Position numbers and translations under genes: made by a program
Origin: Clostridia bacterium
GTDB taxonomy: Bacteria > Bacillota > Clostridia > Oscillospirales > Acutalibacteraceae
Reading direction: 5' to 3'
DNA: 41,435 nt
Assembly (NCBI GenBank): GCA_017439585.1
Contig: JAFSIV010000022.1
Location: 1 to 41,435 of the forward strand
Part shown: positions 25,092-32,765 of the stretch, piece by piece
Numbering within the stretch: position 1 is the stretch's first letter
Layout of the letters: each line of letters begins with the position of its first letter
The notes under the pieces: generated by a model
What the model saw: only the letters and a program-made list of their open reading frames with translations
Database searches by the model: none
Told to the model about the DNA's origin: nothing

Positions 25092-25388
25092 TTACAAATT
25101 TTCTATGATTTCAAAAAGCTCGGTTTTTTTGCTATCATCAAAATTGCTTGATAATTCTTTGAGCCTCGAAAACTTTTCCAAATAACCGCATTTCTCTTCA
25201 AAGATTAAAAGCTGAGCTTCGGCGCGCTTAATAAGGTCGCAAACGGCTTGCCTTGTTATACCCTCGTTTTCGGCTATTTCGGAAAGGGATAAATCATCAT
25301 TATAATAATGTTCGGTAACAATTCTTTGCTTTTCGCTTAAAAATTCGCCATAGACATCAAGCAAAGAAGAAATTTTAAGATTTTTCAC
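25092..25388 (-). CDS. ylxM: YlxM family sigma-like HTH protein (SRP-associated)
   Basis: 98 residues with a sigma-70 region 4-like helix-turn-helix (LSLSEIAENEGITRQAVCDLI) and an N-terminal helix SEKQRIVTEHYYNDD. YlxM precedes ffh throughout Firmicutes and has been linked to the SRP system. It starts at GTG 25386-25388 with GAGG 8 nt upstream. It is the first gene of the ylxM-ffh-rpsP-khpA operon. Confidence 0.9.
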   Translation of the reverse strand: MKNLKISSLLDVYGEFLSEKQRIVTEHYYNDDLSLSEIAENEGITRQAVCDLIKRAEAQLLIFEEKCGYLEKFSRLKELSSNFDDSKKTELFEIIENL

Positions 25389-25411
25389 TTAAAACACCTC
25401 ACTAAGATAGG

Positions 25412-25440
25412 AGTATATCATAAATTTTACCCACTGTCAA
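25412..25440 (-). promoter_or_regulatory. Sigma-A promoter of the ylxM-ffh operon
   Basis: Minus strand TTGACA (25435-25440), 17-bp spacer, TATACT (25412-25417). Confidence 0.8.
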
Positions 25441-25478
25441 GTATTTTTCTTTACACCTGAAAAAAATTTAAATTTTTC

Positions 25479-25507
25479 TTTACTTTTTTAAAATTATGTG
25501 GTAAAAT
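25479..25507 (+). promoter_or_regulatory. Sigma-A promoter of rpsO
   Basis: TTTACT (25479-25484), 17-bp spacer, TAAAAT (25502-25507). Confidence 0.65.
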
Positions 25508-25511
25508 AATC

Positions 25512-25639
25512 AGGCTGATACTGTAAAAGGCAGATTTCGGCTTCTACCGTATACTATGCTTTGGGCGACTGCTCTTAAAGAGATGCCTCATGGCCTATGG
25601 CTTGGTTTGCGGAAAAATTTAAGAGAGGAGTAAACGAAA
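25512..25639 (+). ncRNA. Long leader of rpsO, possible S15 autoregulatory RNA
   Basis: About 125 nt separate the predicted start point from the S15 ATG. The leader has a GGCAGA...TCTACC hairpin (about 25529-25548) and further GC-rich segments around CATGGCCTATGGC. S15 commonly regulates its own mRNA through such leaders, with unrelated structures in different phyla; which class this belongs to is not clear by eye. Confidence 0.45.
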
Positions 25640-25903
25640 ATGACAAAAGAGATGAAGCAACAGATTATGGTTGAGTATGCAACTCACGAGGGCGACACCG
25701 GTTCTCCCGAAGTTCAGATTGCTGTGCTCACATATCGTATCAACGAGCTCAATGCTCACTTAAAGGATCATCCGAAGGATAAGCACTCTTACAGAGGTCT
25801 TCTCAAAATGGTTGGTCATAGAAGAAACCTTTTAGCATATTTGCAGAAGGTTGACATTGAGAGATACCGTTCACTTATTAAGCGTTTAGGTATCCGTAAG
25901 TAA
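25640..25903 (+). CDS. rpsO: 30S ribosomal protein S15
   Basis: 87 residues with the family core [40 protein letters not shown] and [20 protein letters not shown]. It binds the 16S central domain. The ribosome site GAGAGGAG is well placed. It is followed by its own terminator and then pnp, the conserved rpsO-pnp order. Confidence 0.98.
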   Translation: MTKEMKQQIMVEYATHEGDTGSPEVQIAVLTYRINELNAHLKDHPKDKHSYRGLLKMVGHRRNLLAYLQKVDIERYRSLIKRLGIRK

Positions 25904-25916
25904 TTATCAAATACAA

Positions 25917-25950
25917 AAGGCAGGCGACAGGAATTGTTGTCTGCCTTGTT
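25917..25950 (+). terminator. Intrinsic terminator after rpsO
   Basis: AAGGCAG and CTGCCTT (25917-25923 and 25941-25947), with inner CGACA/TGTTG pairing, then GTTGT. The T-run is weak, so read-through into pnp is likely. Confidence 0.65.
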
Positions 25951-25959
25951 GTAAATAAA

Positions 25960-26044
25960 CGGGAGTTTTTTATTGTTAGCGATAATTCGAGGGTCTGATT
26001 GATTTTATCAGGCTTTGGCATTATTGCTAAATGAAAATCTCCCG
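25960..26044 (+). ncRNA. Structured leader of pnp
   Basis: Three nested or stacked pairings: outer CGGGAG (25960-25965) with CTCCCG (26039-26044), middle TTAGCGATAAT (25976-25986) with ATTATTGCTAA (26020-26030, one G-T pair), inner CTGAT (25995-25999) with ATCAG (26007-26011). It ends about 10 nt before the pnp ribosome site. Long leader stems control pnp in other bacteria (RNase III/PNPase autoregulation in E. coli); that this one does the same is inference. Confidence 0.65.
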
Positions 26045-26067
26045 AAAATAGAAAAGGAGATATTAAG

Positions 26068-28245
26068 ATGTTTGAGAATTACAAGGTTTATGAAACCGAG
26101 CTTGCCGGCAGAGCTTTAAAGCTTGAAACCGGTATGATGGCTGGTCTTGCAAATGCTGCTGTTATGTCTTGCTATGGTGATACAAGAGTTCTTTGTACCG
26201 TAACTGCTTCTGCAAAGCCACGCGAGGGTGTTGATTTCTTCCCGTTATCAGTTGATTATGAGGAGAAAATGTATTCAGTTGGTCGTATTCCCGGCTCTTT
26301 CACAAGACGCGAGGGAAAAGCTAGCGATAAGGCTATTTTAGCTTCTCGCTGTATTGACCGTCCTATCCGTCCTTTGTTCCCTAAGGATATGAGAAACGAT
26401 TGTTCAGTTGTTGCGACCGTTATGTCGGTTGACCCTGACTGTTCACCTGAAATTGCTGCTGCTATCGGTGTTTCTGCCGCTATCGCTATTTCGGACATCC
26501 CTTGGGCAGGTCCTATTTCGAGCGTTAATGTAGGTTTGGTTGACGGTGAAATCATTATTAACCCAACCTTAGAGCAAAGAGCTAAAACCGACCTTAATTT
26601 AACCGTTTCTTCAACCGAAGATTTGGTTGCTATGATTGAGGCAGGCGCTAATGAAATTGATGATGATTTAATGTTTGACTGCATTATGGCAGGTCATGAG
26701 GAAAACAAGAAAATCGTTAAATTCATAAACGGTATCGTCGCAGAAATCGGCAAAGAAAAGTTTGCTTTTGAATCTAATGACCCCGACCCTGAAATTTTTG
26801 CAGAGATGGAAAGCTTTTGCATAGAGGGTGTTAAAAAAGCACTTGATACTGATGATAAATTAGTTCGCGATGCGGCTTTGCTTCCTATTAGCAACGCTTT
26901 GCACGAGAAGTATGACGCTCAGTTTGAGGGTCAGGAAGGTAAAATTGACGAGATTTTATATTTAATTCAGAAGCATGTTGTTCGCGCTTGGCTTAAAGAC
27001 GAGAAAAAGCGTGTTGACGGCAGAGGTATTGATGAAATCCGTCCTCTCGATGCTAAGGTTGATTTATTACCCCGAGTTCATGGCTCAGGTATGTTTACCC
27101 GCGGTCAGACTCAGGTATTATCTATTGCAACATTAGCTCCTGTTTCCGAAGCTCAAAAGCTTGACGGACTTGACGAGGAAACCTCTAAGAGATATATCCA
27201 CCATTATAATTTCCCCTCATATTCAGTTGGCGAAACCAAGCCATCCAGAGGCCCTGGTAGACGTGAAATCGGTCATGGCGCATTAGCAGAAAAGGCATTA
27301 GTTCCTGTAATTCCCTCGGTTGAGGAATTCCCTTATGCTATCCGCGTTGTTTCCGAGGTGCTTTCTTCTAACGGTTCAACCTCTCAGGGCTCTATCTGTG
27401 GTTCAACCTTGGCTCTTATGGCTGCGGGTGTTCCGATTAAGGCTCCTGTTGCAGGTATTTCTTGCGGACTTATCACCGGAGACGAGGGTGTTTACGGCGA
27501 CTTTATGACTATGGTTGATATCCAAGGTCTTGAAGATTTTTATGGCGATATGGACTTTAAGGTTGCAGGTACTCACAAGGGTATCACCGCAATTCAGATG
27601 GACTTAAAGGTTCATGGTCTTACTCCTGCTATCATTAAAGAAGCATTTGCCAAAACCCATAAAGCAAGACTTCATATTTTAGATGAGGTTATGCTAAAAT
27701 GTATCCCTGAATACAGAACTGAGCTTTCAAAATATGCTCCTAAGATGCTTTCAACCGTTATCAGTCCTGATAAAATCGGTGATGTTATCGGTAAGCAGGG
27801 TAAGGTTATTCAGTCTATCCAAGAGCAATGCGATGTTACTATTAATATCGAGGAAGACGGTCATGTATTTGTTGCAGGTCTTGATACCGAAAAGGCTAAG
27901 CAGGCTATTTCTATTATAGAGCTTATCGCAAATGACCCAGAGGTTGGCGCAGTTTATAACGGCAAGGTTACAAGACTTATGACCTTCGGCGCATTTGTTG
28001 AAATTGCTCCCGGTAAAGAGGGCTTAGTTCATATTTCAAAGCTTGATGTTAAGCGTGTTGAAAAGGTTGAAGATGTTGTTAATGTTGGCGATCAGGTACT
28101 CGTTAAGGTAACCGAGATTGATGAGCAGGGAAGAATTAATCTTTCTCGCAGAGATGCTTTGGTTGAGATTAACGGCGCGGTTGTAGAAGAGGGTGCTGAT
28201 GAAGAAGCTCCCAGAAAAAGCCGCAGAAATTTTAAGAAACATTAA
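26068..28245 (+). CDS. pnp: Polyribonucleotide nucleotidyltransferase (PNPase)
   Basis: A 725-residue phosphorolytic 3'-5' exoribonuclease, key in mRNA decay. Two RNase PH domains (about 1-215 and 310-545) flank the helical linker; the second holds RGQTQVLSIATL, GETKPSRGPGRREIGHGALA and the catalytic-site region MDLKVHGLTPAI. The KH domain (VISPDKIGDVIGKQGKVIQS) and the S1 domain (YNGKVTRLMTFGAFVEIAPG) follow. The length is normal. The start ATG is preceded by AAAGGAG. A structured leader and a strong terminator bracket it. Confidence 0.98.
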   Translation: MFENYKVYETELAGRALKLETGMMAGLANAAVMSCYGDTRVLCTVTASAKPREGVDFFPLSVDYEEKMYSVGRIPGSFTRREGKASDKAILASRCIDRPIRPLFPKDMRNDCSVVATVMSVDPDCSPEIAAAIGVSAAIAISDIPWAGPISSVNVGLVDGEIIINPTLEQRAKTDLNLTVSSTEDLVAMIEAGANEIDDDLMFDCIMAGHEENKKIVKFINGIVAEIGKEKFAFESNDPDPEIFAEMESFCIEGVKKALDTDDKLVRDAALLPISNALHEKYDAQFEGQEGKIDEILYLIQKHVVRAWLKDEKKRVDGRGIDEIRPLDAKVDLLPRVHGSGMFTRGQTQVLSIATLAPVSEAQKLDGLDEETSKRYIHHYNFPSYSVGETKPSRGPGRREIGHGALAEKALVPVIPSVEEFPYAIRVVSEVLSSNGSTSQGSICGSTLALMAAGVPIKAPVAGISCGLITGDEGVYGDFMTMVDIQGLEDFYGDMDFKVAGTHKGITAIQMDLKVHGLTPAIIKEAFAKTHKARLHILDEVMLKCIPEYRTELSKYAPKMLSTVISPDKIGDVIGKQGKVIQSIQEQCDVTINIEEDGHVFVAGLDTEKAKQAISIIELIANDPEVGAVYNGKVTRLMTFGAFVEIAPGKEGLVHISKLDVKRVEKVEDVVNVGDQVLVKVTEIDEQGRINLSRRDALVEINGAVVEEGADEEAPRKSRRNFKKH

Positions 28246-28254
28246 TATATAATG

Positions 28255-28288
28255 AAAAGGGTTGTATTGTTATAATACAACCTTTTTT
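28255..28288 (+). terminator. Intrinsic terminator of pnp
   Basis: AAAAGGGTTGTATT (28255-28268) pairs with AATACAACC (28274-28282) and the following T-run. The rest of the 28246-28813 gap holds repeat copy C, a small hairpin at 28667-28696 and the terminator at 28776. Confidence 0.88.
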
Positions 28289-28385
28289 ATATGCTTGATA
28301 TTAAGCTTTATAAGATAATTTTTAAATTTGTTGAAAACAACCCCAATACTATTATGGTACCTATTTACTGCCAGCGCTCAAATAG

Positions 28386-28621
28386 GTCAAGGGCGAAGCC
28401 CTTGTCGTTTGGGGGTTAGGGCGACAGTTATGTAACTATAAAACACATAAAAATTTGCCGCCAAATTGAAAACGCAGTTTTCACTCTTTGGCGGCGTTTT
28501 AATTGAAATTATTATTTCGTCGCCTAAGGGGGAAATCGAAATTCCCCCTCAGGCGAATCTTTCCGCCCTTTCTTTTCGCCTACATAAGAAAGGGTGTGCC
28601 CGTCGCGGCATGAGCGACAAT
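28386..28621 (-). repeat. Dispersed five-hairpin repeat, copy C (inverted)
   Basis: The same element as copies A and B, in opposite orientation. In the minus reading: GTCGC/GCGAC; CCCTTTCTT/AAGAAAGGG; TCGCCTGAGGGGGAA/TTCCCCCTTAGGCGA (fully paired apart from one G-T); GCCGCCAAA...TTGGCGGC with inner GAAAAC/GTTTTC; CAAGGGC/GCCCTTG. Just outside its end, ACCTATTT (28359-28366) can pair with AAATAGGT (28380-28387), adding a sixth stem. It lies between convergent pnp and spoVM. Confidence 0.85.
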
Positions 28622-28666
28622 ATAATATTTTATATCTAAACCCTCGCAAAATTATTCATAAATTTA

Positions 28667-28696
28667 TTGCCTTTCCAACATTTTCGGGAAGGGCAA
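28667..28696. other. Hairpin of unknown role downstream of spoVM
   Basis: TTGCCTTTCC (28667-28676) pairs with GGAAGGGCAA (28687-28696) with one G-T pair and a 10-nt loop. No T-run follows on either strand and no gene is nearby. Confidence 0.5.
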
Positions 28697-28775
28697 CTTG
28701 GCATATGCAATATTTATCAGGTTGATTTTGCATAAAATTTTACATGGTGAATTGGTTAGGCTATGAGGGAAATAA

Positions 28776-28806
28776 AATAACCACCCATACAGGTGGTTAT
28801 TTTTAT
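28776..28806. terminator. Intrinsic terminator downstream of spoVM
   Basis: AATAACCACC and GGTGGTTATT with a 6-nt loop, 8-12 bp after the spoVM stop. In the minus direction it is followed by TTATTT, ending the long operon; in the plus direction by TTTTATG. Confidence 0.82.
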
Positions 28807-28813
28807 GTTCATA

Positions 28814-28897
28814 TTAAACTTCTTGCTTTTTAATTCCAAAAATAAGTCTTAATAAACCGCTCATAAATTTAGGACTTTTAACGAGGACAACCTTCAT
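28814..28897 (-). CDS. spoVM: Stage V sporulation protein SpoVM
   Basis: A 27-codon gene, ATG 28895-28897 to TAA 28814-28816. The peptide starts MKVVLVKSPKFMSGLL and continues RLIFGIKKQEV. This matches the SpoVM pattern: a short amphipathic helix with a K-x-PKF-x-GG/SG-hydrophobic-R core. In Bacillus subtilis SpoVM recognises the convex forespore membrane and recruits SpoIVA to start coat assembly. GGAGG lies 7 nt before the start. Position is also diagnostic, at the end of the prkC-rsgA gene string as in Bacillus. Its presence suggests that the organism can sporulate. Confidence 0.88.
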   Translation of the reverse strand: MKVVLVKSPKFMSGLLRLIFGIKKQEV

Positions 28898-28919
28898 AAC
28901 CTAACCTCCATAACCGTTG

Positions 28920-29072
28920 TTAGTATTTGCAGGTGGAGATGGCTAAAATTATAACCCATATCGCCAGCACTCCAACTAAAAATTTTGGAGGACAAAAACA
29001 GCTAACAAGCAAGCCTGTTGCAAAGGTTAATGCAAGCCAACCTTTATTTATGCCTTGATGTCTTCTTCTCAT
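28920..29072 (-). CDS. 50-residue membrane protein upstream of spoVM
   Basis: ATG 29070-29072 to TAA 28920-28922, preceded by GAGGGGG. A basic N terminus (MRRRHQGINKG) is followed by one or two hydrophobic stretches (WLALTFATGLLVSCF and FLVGVLAIWVIILAIS) separated by CPP. Similar short MRRR...GWLAL proteins occur in Clostridia as far as I recall, without known function. It ends 22 bp before spoVM and probably shares its transcript, so a sporulation role is possible but unproven. Confidence 0.68.
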   Translation of the reverse strand: MRRRHQGINKGWLALTFATGLLVSCFCPPKFLVGVLAIWVIILAISTCKY

Positions 29073-29143
29073 TTTTATCCCCCTCGATGCGTTTTTTACA
29101 TCACATTACATTATATTAAAAGAGAATAAAAATGTTACAAAAG

Positions 29144-30025
29144 CTATTTTTTATTTTGCCAAGGTTTTAGGTCTTTTAGCTCGTCAAAAAGGGCTAAATA
29201 AGATTCATGGCGGCTTTTTTCAATTTTACCGTTTCCCAAAGCCTCTAAAACAGCGCAGCCTTTTTCCTTAGTATGAGTGCAGGAGGTGAATTTGCAGTCT
29301 TGCAAGTAATCCTCAAAATCGAAAAAGCAGTTTTTCAAATTTTCTTTAAGATTATAATCTGCGGTATCAAGCTCAAAGGAGGAAAAACCCGGTGTATCGG
29401 CAACAAAACCGCCGAATCCCAATTCATAAAGCTCGGTATGACGGGTGGTATGCCTTCCTCTGCCTAATTTATTGCTAACTTCGCCTGTTTCGATAACGGC
29501 ATTTATCGGCAGATTATTAAGTATACTCGATTTACCAACACCTGAATTTCCTGTAAATGCATTAACTGAGTCTTTAAGCTCAGCCTTTAAAGCTTCAATA
29601 CCTATACCTTCACTGGCAGAAAGTGTATAAACCTTAAAGCCTGCGTTTTTATAGATGTTCACAAAGGGGGTGAAATCACCCATATCGCATTTATTAAAAA
29701 CTATTATCGGCTCGATATTATTATATCTTGCTACAACCGTCATTTTATCAATAAGCAGAGTATTAGGGGAGGGATTGGTATAAGACGATACGATAAAAAG
29801 CTTATCAATATTAGCAACAGGGGGACGGTAAACAGCATTTTTTCTGGGAAGAATTTTATCTATAATACCGCTGTTTTCTGAAATTTGTTCAAATTCAACC
29901 CTATCAGCAACCAAAGGGGAAACTCCGCTTTTGCGGAAGCTTCCCCTTGCTTTACATTCAAAAACGGTTTCATCCGTTTTAACATAGTAAAATCCTGACA
30001 GAGCTTTTACTATAATTCCTGTCAT
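29144..30025 (-). CDS. rsgA: Ribosome small subunit-dependent GTPase RsgA
   Basis: A 293-residue circularly permuted GTPase for late 30S maturation (CpgA/YloQ in Bacillus). An N-terminal OB fold is followed by G4 NKCD (about 111-114), which precedes G1 GNSGVGKSS (about 159-167), then G3 DTPGF. The C-terminal zinc site is in CKFTSCTHTKEKGC. It lies 8 bp after prkC; CpgA is a PrkC substrate in Bacillus, which fits the linkage. Confidence 0.96.
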   Translation of the reverse strand: MTGIIVKALSGFYYVKTDETVFECKARGSFRKSGVSPLVADRVEFEQISENSGIIDKILPRKNAVYRPPVANIDKLFIVSSYTNPSPNTLLIDKMTVVARYNNIEPIIVFNKCDMGDFTPFVNIYKNAGFKVYTLSASEGIGIEALKAELKDSVNAFTGNSGVGKSSILNNLPINAVIETGEVSNKLGRGRHTTRHTELYELGFGGFVADTPGFSSFELDTADYNLKENLKNCFFDFEDYLQDCKFTSCTHTKEKGCAVLEALGNGKIEKSRHESYLALFDELKDLKPWQNKK

Positions 30026-30032
30026 ATAATAC

Positions 30033-32024
30033 TCACTCTATTGGCGCGGTGGAATAAGGATAATAGTGTTCTATTCTTACCCTACCTGCTTCTATATCAA
30101 CCGAAATATCGTATAATGACTCTTCTGATGTGCCGTCAGCAGAGATTTTAACTATCAAATCAAGCTTTTTATTCGTGGTTTTAACATTATCAAATGTATA
30201 GCTTGTGGTATCAACAGAGCTGATTTTATCGCCGCTATCAATCATTTTTCCGTCTTCCCAGAGGGTGAGATAATATGATTCGGTTACGAAATCGGTTGGC
30301 AAATCATCAAGCTTAACGTCAAATTTATATCCTGTGCAAACCGAGATCTTGACGGTTGTGCCCTCGTTAACCTCGGTAGCGGATTTTTTCGGGTCTTGCT
30401 TTACAACCAAGCCGACAGGATAAAATCTATCGTTAATAGAAATCTGAACCTCTTCGACCTGAGGAACTAAGCCCTCTTTTTTGAGTTCGTCCTCAGCGGC
30501 TTTTCTTTCCATACCGATAACATCAGGTATTTTAACCTTTTTAACTGTTTTACCGCTACTTACATAAACGGTGATATTCTCGCCTTCTTCAACAACCTGA
30601 GTACGCGGAGGGTCGGTTCTTATAACAATACCCTTTTCATAGTCTTCGCTGGGCTCGGTTTGAATAACGGGGTTAAGACCTTTGCTTTTTAGTTCGCCAA
30701 CTGCCGCCGATTCGGTTTTATTCGAAACATCAGGTACTTTAACTGTTTTTTGACCCATACTAACCTGCAAGGTTATTGTATGGTCTTTTTTAAGCTTAGC
30801 GCCTTCTTTTTCGGATTGACCGTAAATATAGCCATAAGCATAATCTGAATTATTGCCCCATTCAACTTCAAAATCGAAGTTATCGTTATATTCCTCGTTT
30901 TTCTCAACCTCGGTCCAGGTTTTTCCTATAAAATCAGGGCAAGAAATTTCTTTGCCTGTTCCGCCGAAAAGCTTAGGTAGGAATATGATAGCTAAAACTA
31001 TAAGAGCAATTATAAGAGCAACTGCAATACCGGCTAGTATCGGGATAATGCTGTTTTTCTCGTTTTTAGCCTCAGGCTCATCATCTATATTTGAAGCCTG
31101 TTCAGAGATAATTCCTGCACCGGCATTTACCGAAGCAGTATCAACAAATTTTGTTGGAGAACTATCCACGAAATAATTATATTCAAAGGTAAGCGCAGGG
31201 TCTTTTCTGAATTTATCTAAATCGCAAAGCATTTCTGCCGCAGACTGATAGCGTCTTTCGGGGGTTTTTTGCATTGCGTGCATAGTAATCTGTTCGAGGC
31301 CTAGCGGAATTGAGGAGTTGATTTCGGTTGGGAGCTGAGGGTCGCGTTGAAGCTGCATAATAGCAACCGAAACTGCGCTCTCGGCTTGGAAAGGGAGTTT
31401 TCCCGTTAACATTTCATATAGCATAACGCCAACCGAATAAATGTCTGCCTTTTCGTCGGTCTTTTCGCCTCTTGCTTGCTCAGGGCTTATATAATGAACC
31501 GAGCCGATTGCTTTATCGGTAATGGTGCGTTGGTCACTACGGGCAAAACGGGCAATACCGAAATCGGTAACCTTAATTGTTCCGTCAGGCAAAACCATAA
31601 TATTTTGAGGCTTAACATCGCGATGAACAATACCCTTATCGTGAGCATGCTGCAAGGCTTTGAGGATTTGAAGGGTGAAATGAACTGCATCCTTCCAACG
31701 CAGACTACCCTCTCGCTCAATAAATTCCTTTAAGGTTATGCCCTCAATATATTCCATAACAATATACTGAATAAGGTCGCCAAAGCTAACATCATAAACA
31801 TTAACTATATTTTGGTGAGAAAGCATAGCGATAGCCTTAGATTCATTTTTAAAGCGGCGCAAAAACTCCTCGTTAGAAACAAATTCGTCTTTTAATATTT
31901 TGATGGCAACGGTGCGATTTTCCTGATTATCGCGAGCCTTATAAACAACAGCCATACCGCCAACGCCGATAATTTCTTGAATTTCATATCTACCGTCAAG
32001 GCGTTTTCCAACATACTTATCCAT
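30033..32024 (-). CDS. prkC: Ser/Thr protein kinase with PASTA domains
   Basis: A 663-residue transmembrane kinase. The Hanks-type kinase domain (about 10-270) has the G-loop GVGGMAVVYKA, catalytic lysine AIKIL, HRDVKPQN and DFGIARF. A cytoplasmic linker and one membrane segment (about 329-351, IIPILAGIAVALIIALIVLA) follow, then about three extracellular PASTA repeats (starts near CPDFIGK, VPDVSNK and IPDVIGM) and a C-terminal beta-rich region. PASTA domains sense muropeptides; in Bacillus this kinase controls germination and stationary-phase functions. It is adjacent to its phosphatase prpC and substrate rsgA. Confidence 0.96.
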   Translation of the reverse strand: MDKYVGKRLDGRYEIQEIIGVGGMAVVYKARDNQENRTVAIKILKDEFVSNEEFLRRFKNESKAIAMLSHQNIVNVYDVSFGDLIQYIVMEYIEGITLKEFIEREGSLRWKDAVHFTLQILKALQHAHDKGIVHRDVKPQNIMVLPDGTIKVTDFGIARFARSDQRTITDKAIGSVHYISPEQARGEKTDEKADIYSVGVMLYEMLTGKLPFQAESAVSVAIMQLQRDPQLPTEINSSIPLGLEQITMHAMQKTPERRYQSAAEMLCDLDKFRKDPALTFEYNYFVDSSPTKFVDTASVNAGAGIISEQASNIDDEPEAKNEKNSIIPILAGIAVALIIALIVLAIIFLPKLFGGTGKEISCPDFIGKTWTEVEKNEEYNDNFDFEVEWGNNSDYAYGYIYGQSEKEGAKLKKDHTITLQVSMGQKTVKVPDVSNKTESAAVGELKSKGLNPVIQTEPSEDYEKGIVIRTDPPRTQVVEEGENITVYVSSGKTVKKVKIPDVIGMERKAAEDELKKEGLVPQVEEVQISINDRFYPVGLVVKQDPKKSATEVNEGTTVKISVCTGYKFDVKLDDLPTDFVTESYYLTLWEDGKMIDSGDKISSVDTTSYTFDNVKTTNKKLDLIVKISADGTSEESLYDISVDIEAGRVRIEHYYPYSTAPIE

Positions 32025-32039
32025 AACTGTCTATCCTTT

Positions 32040-32765
32040 CTATACCTTTAATGTTACAACTGTTATATTATCGATACCGCCGTTAAGGTTTGCCTCGTCT
32101 ATAAGCGAAGAAACCAATTCCTCGGCAGATTTTTCTTTATAAAGACTAAGTATTCTATCAGCCTCTACCATACTGGTGAGCCCGTCGGTGCAAAGAAGAA
32201 GCGTCTGACCGTCTGTTACATTAAGCTCAGAGGTATCAACAATAATATTTTCCTCAGCACCCAAAGCTCTTGTTATAACATTTTTTCTCGGGTGGCTTTT
32301 TGCCTCATCCGCCGAAATCTTGCCACTTTCAATAAGCGACTGAACAACCGAATGGTCTTTGGTTAACTGTTTTATATCGTCGCCCAATAGATAAATTCGG
32401 CTATCGCCGACATGAGCAATAACAGCTTTTGAGTTTTGAATTAAAGCTATAACAACCGTAGTTCCCATACCTTTTAATTCGCTATCGGAATTTGCAGCTT
32501 CAAAAACCTCTAAATTAGCACTTTTTATTGCGTTGCTCAGCATTTTTTCTATTTCGAATTCGTCCATCGAAAGCCTGTAAGAACGCAAAATATATTCAGA
32601 AATAAGCTTAACCGCAGTTGTGCTCGCGATATTGCCGGCATTAGCGCCTCCCATACCGTCACACACTATACCGAATACCGCGCCGTTTTCAAGCTCACCC
32701 GCAAAATATGCGTCTTGATTCGAGTGTCTTGCCTTGCCGATATCGGTTTTACTGTTAATTTTCAA
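32040..32765 (-). CDS. prpC: PP2C-type Ser/Thr protein phosphatase
   Basis: A 241-residue PPM-family phosphatase, counterpart of PrkC. Metal-binding motifs: ARHSNQDAYF, VCDGMGGANAG, HVGDSRIYLL, TKDHSV, TDGLTSMV and GGIDNITVV. The ATG overlaps the rlmN stop by 4 nt and prkC starts 15 bp after its stop, so kinase and phosphatase are co-expressed. Confidence 0.96.
   Translation of the reverse strand: MKINSKTDIGKARHSNQDAYFAGELENGAVFGIVCDGMGGANAGNIASTTAVKLISEYILRSYRLSMDEFEIEKMLSNAIKSANLEVFEAANSDSELKGMGTTVVIALIQNSKAVIAHVGDSRIYLLGDDIKQLTKDHSVVQSLIESGKISADEAKSHPRKNVITRALGAEENIIVDTSELNVTDGQTLLLCTDGLTSMVEADRILSLYKEKSAEELVSSLIDEANLNGGIDNITVVTLKV

Noticed and set aside
23165-25388. SRP RNA, rimM, trmD or rplS expected near ffh-rpsP
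   Set aside because: None is visible; the operon ends in a strong terminator right after khpA.
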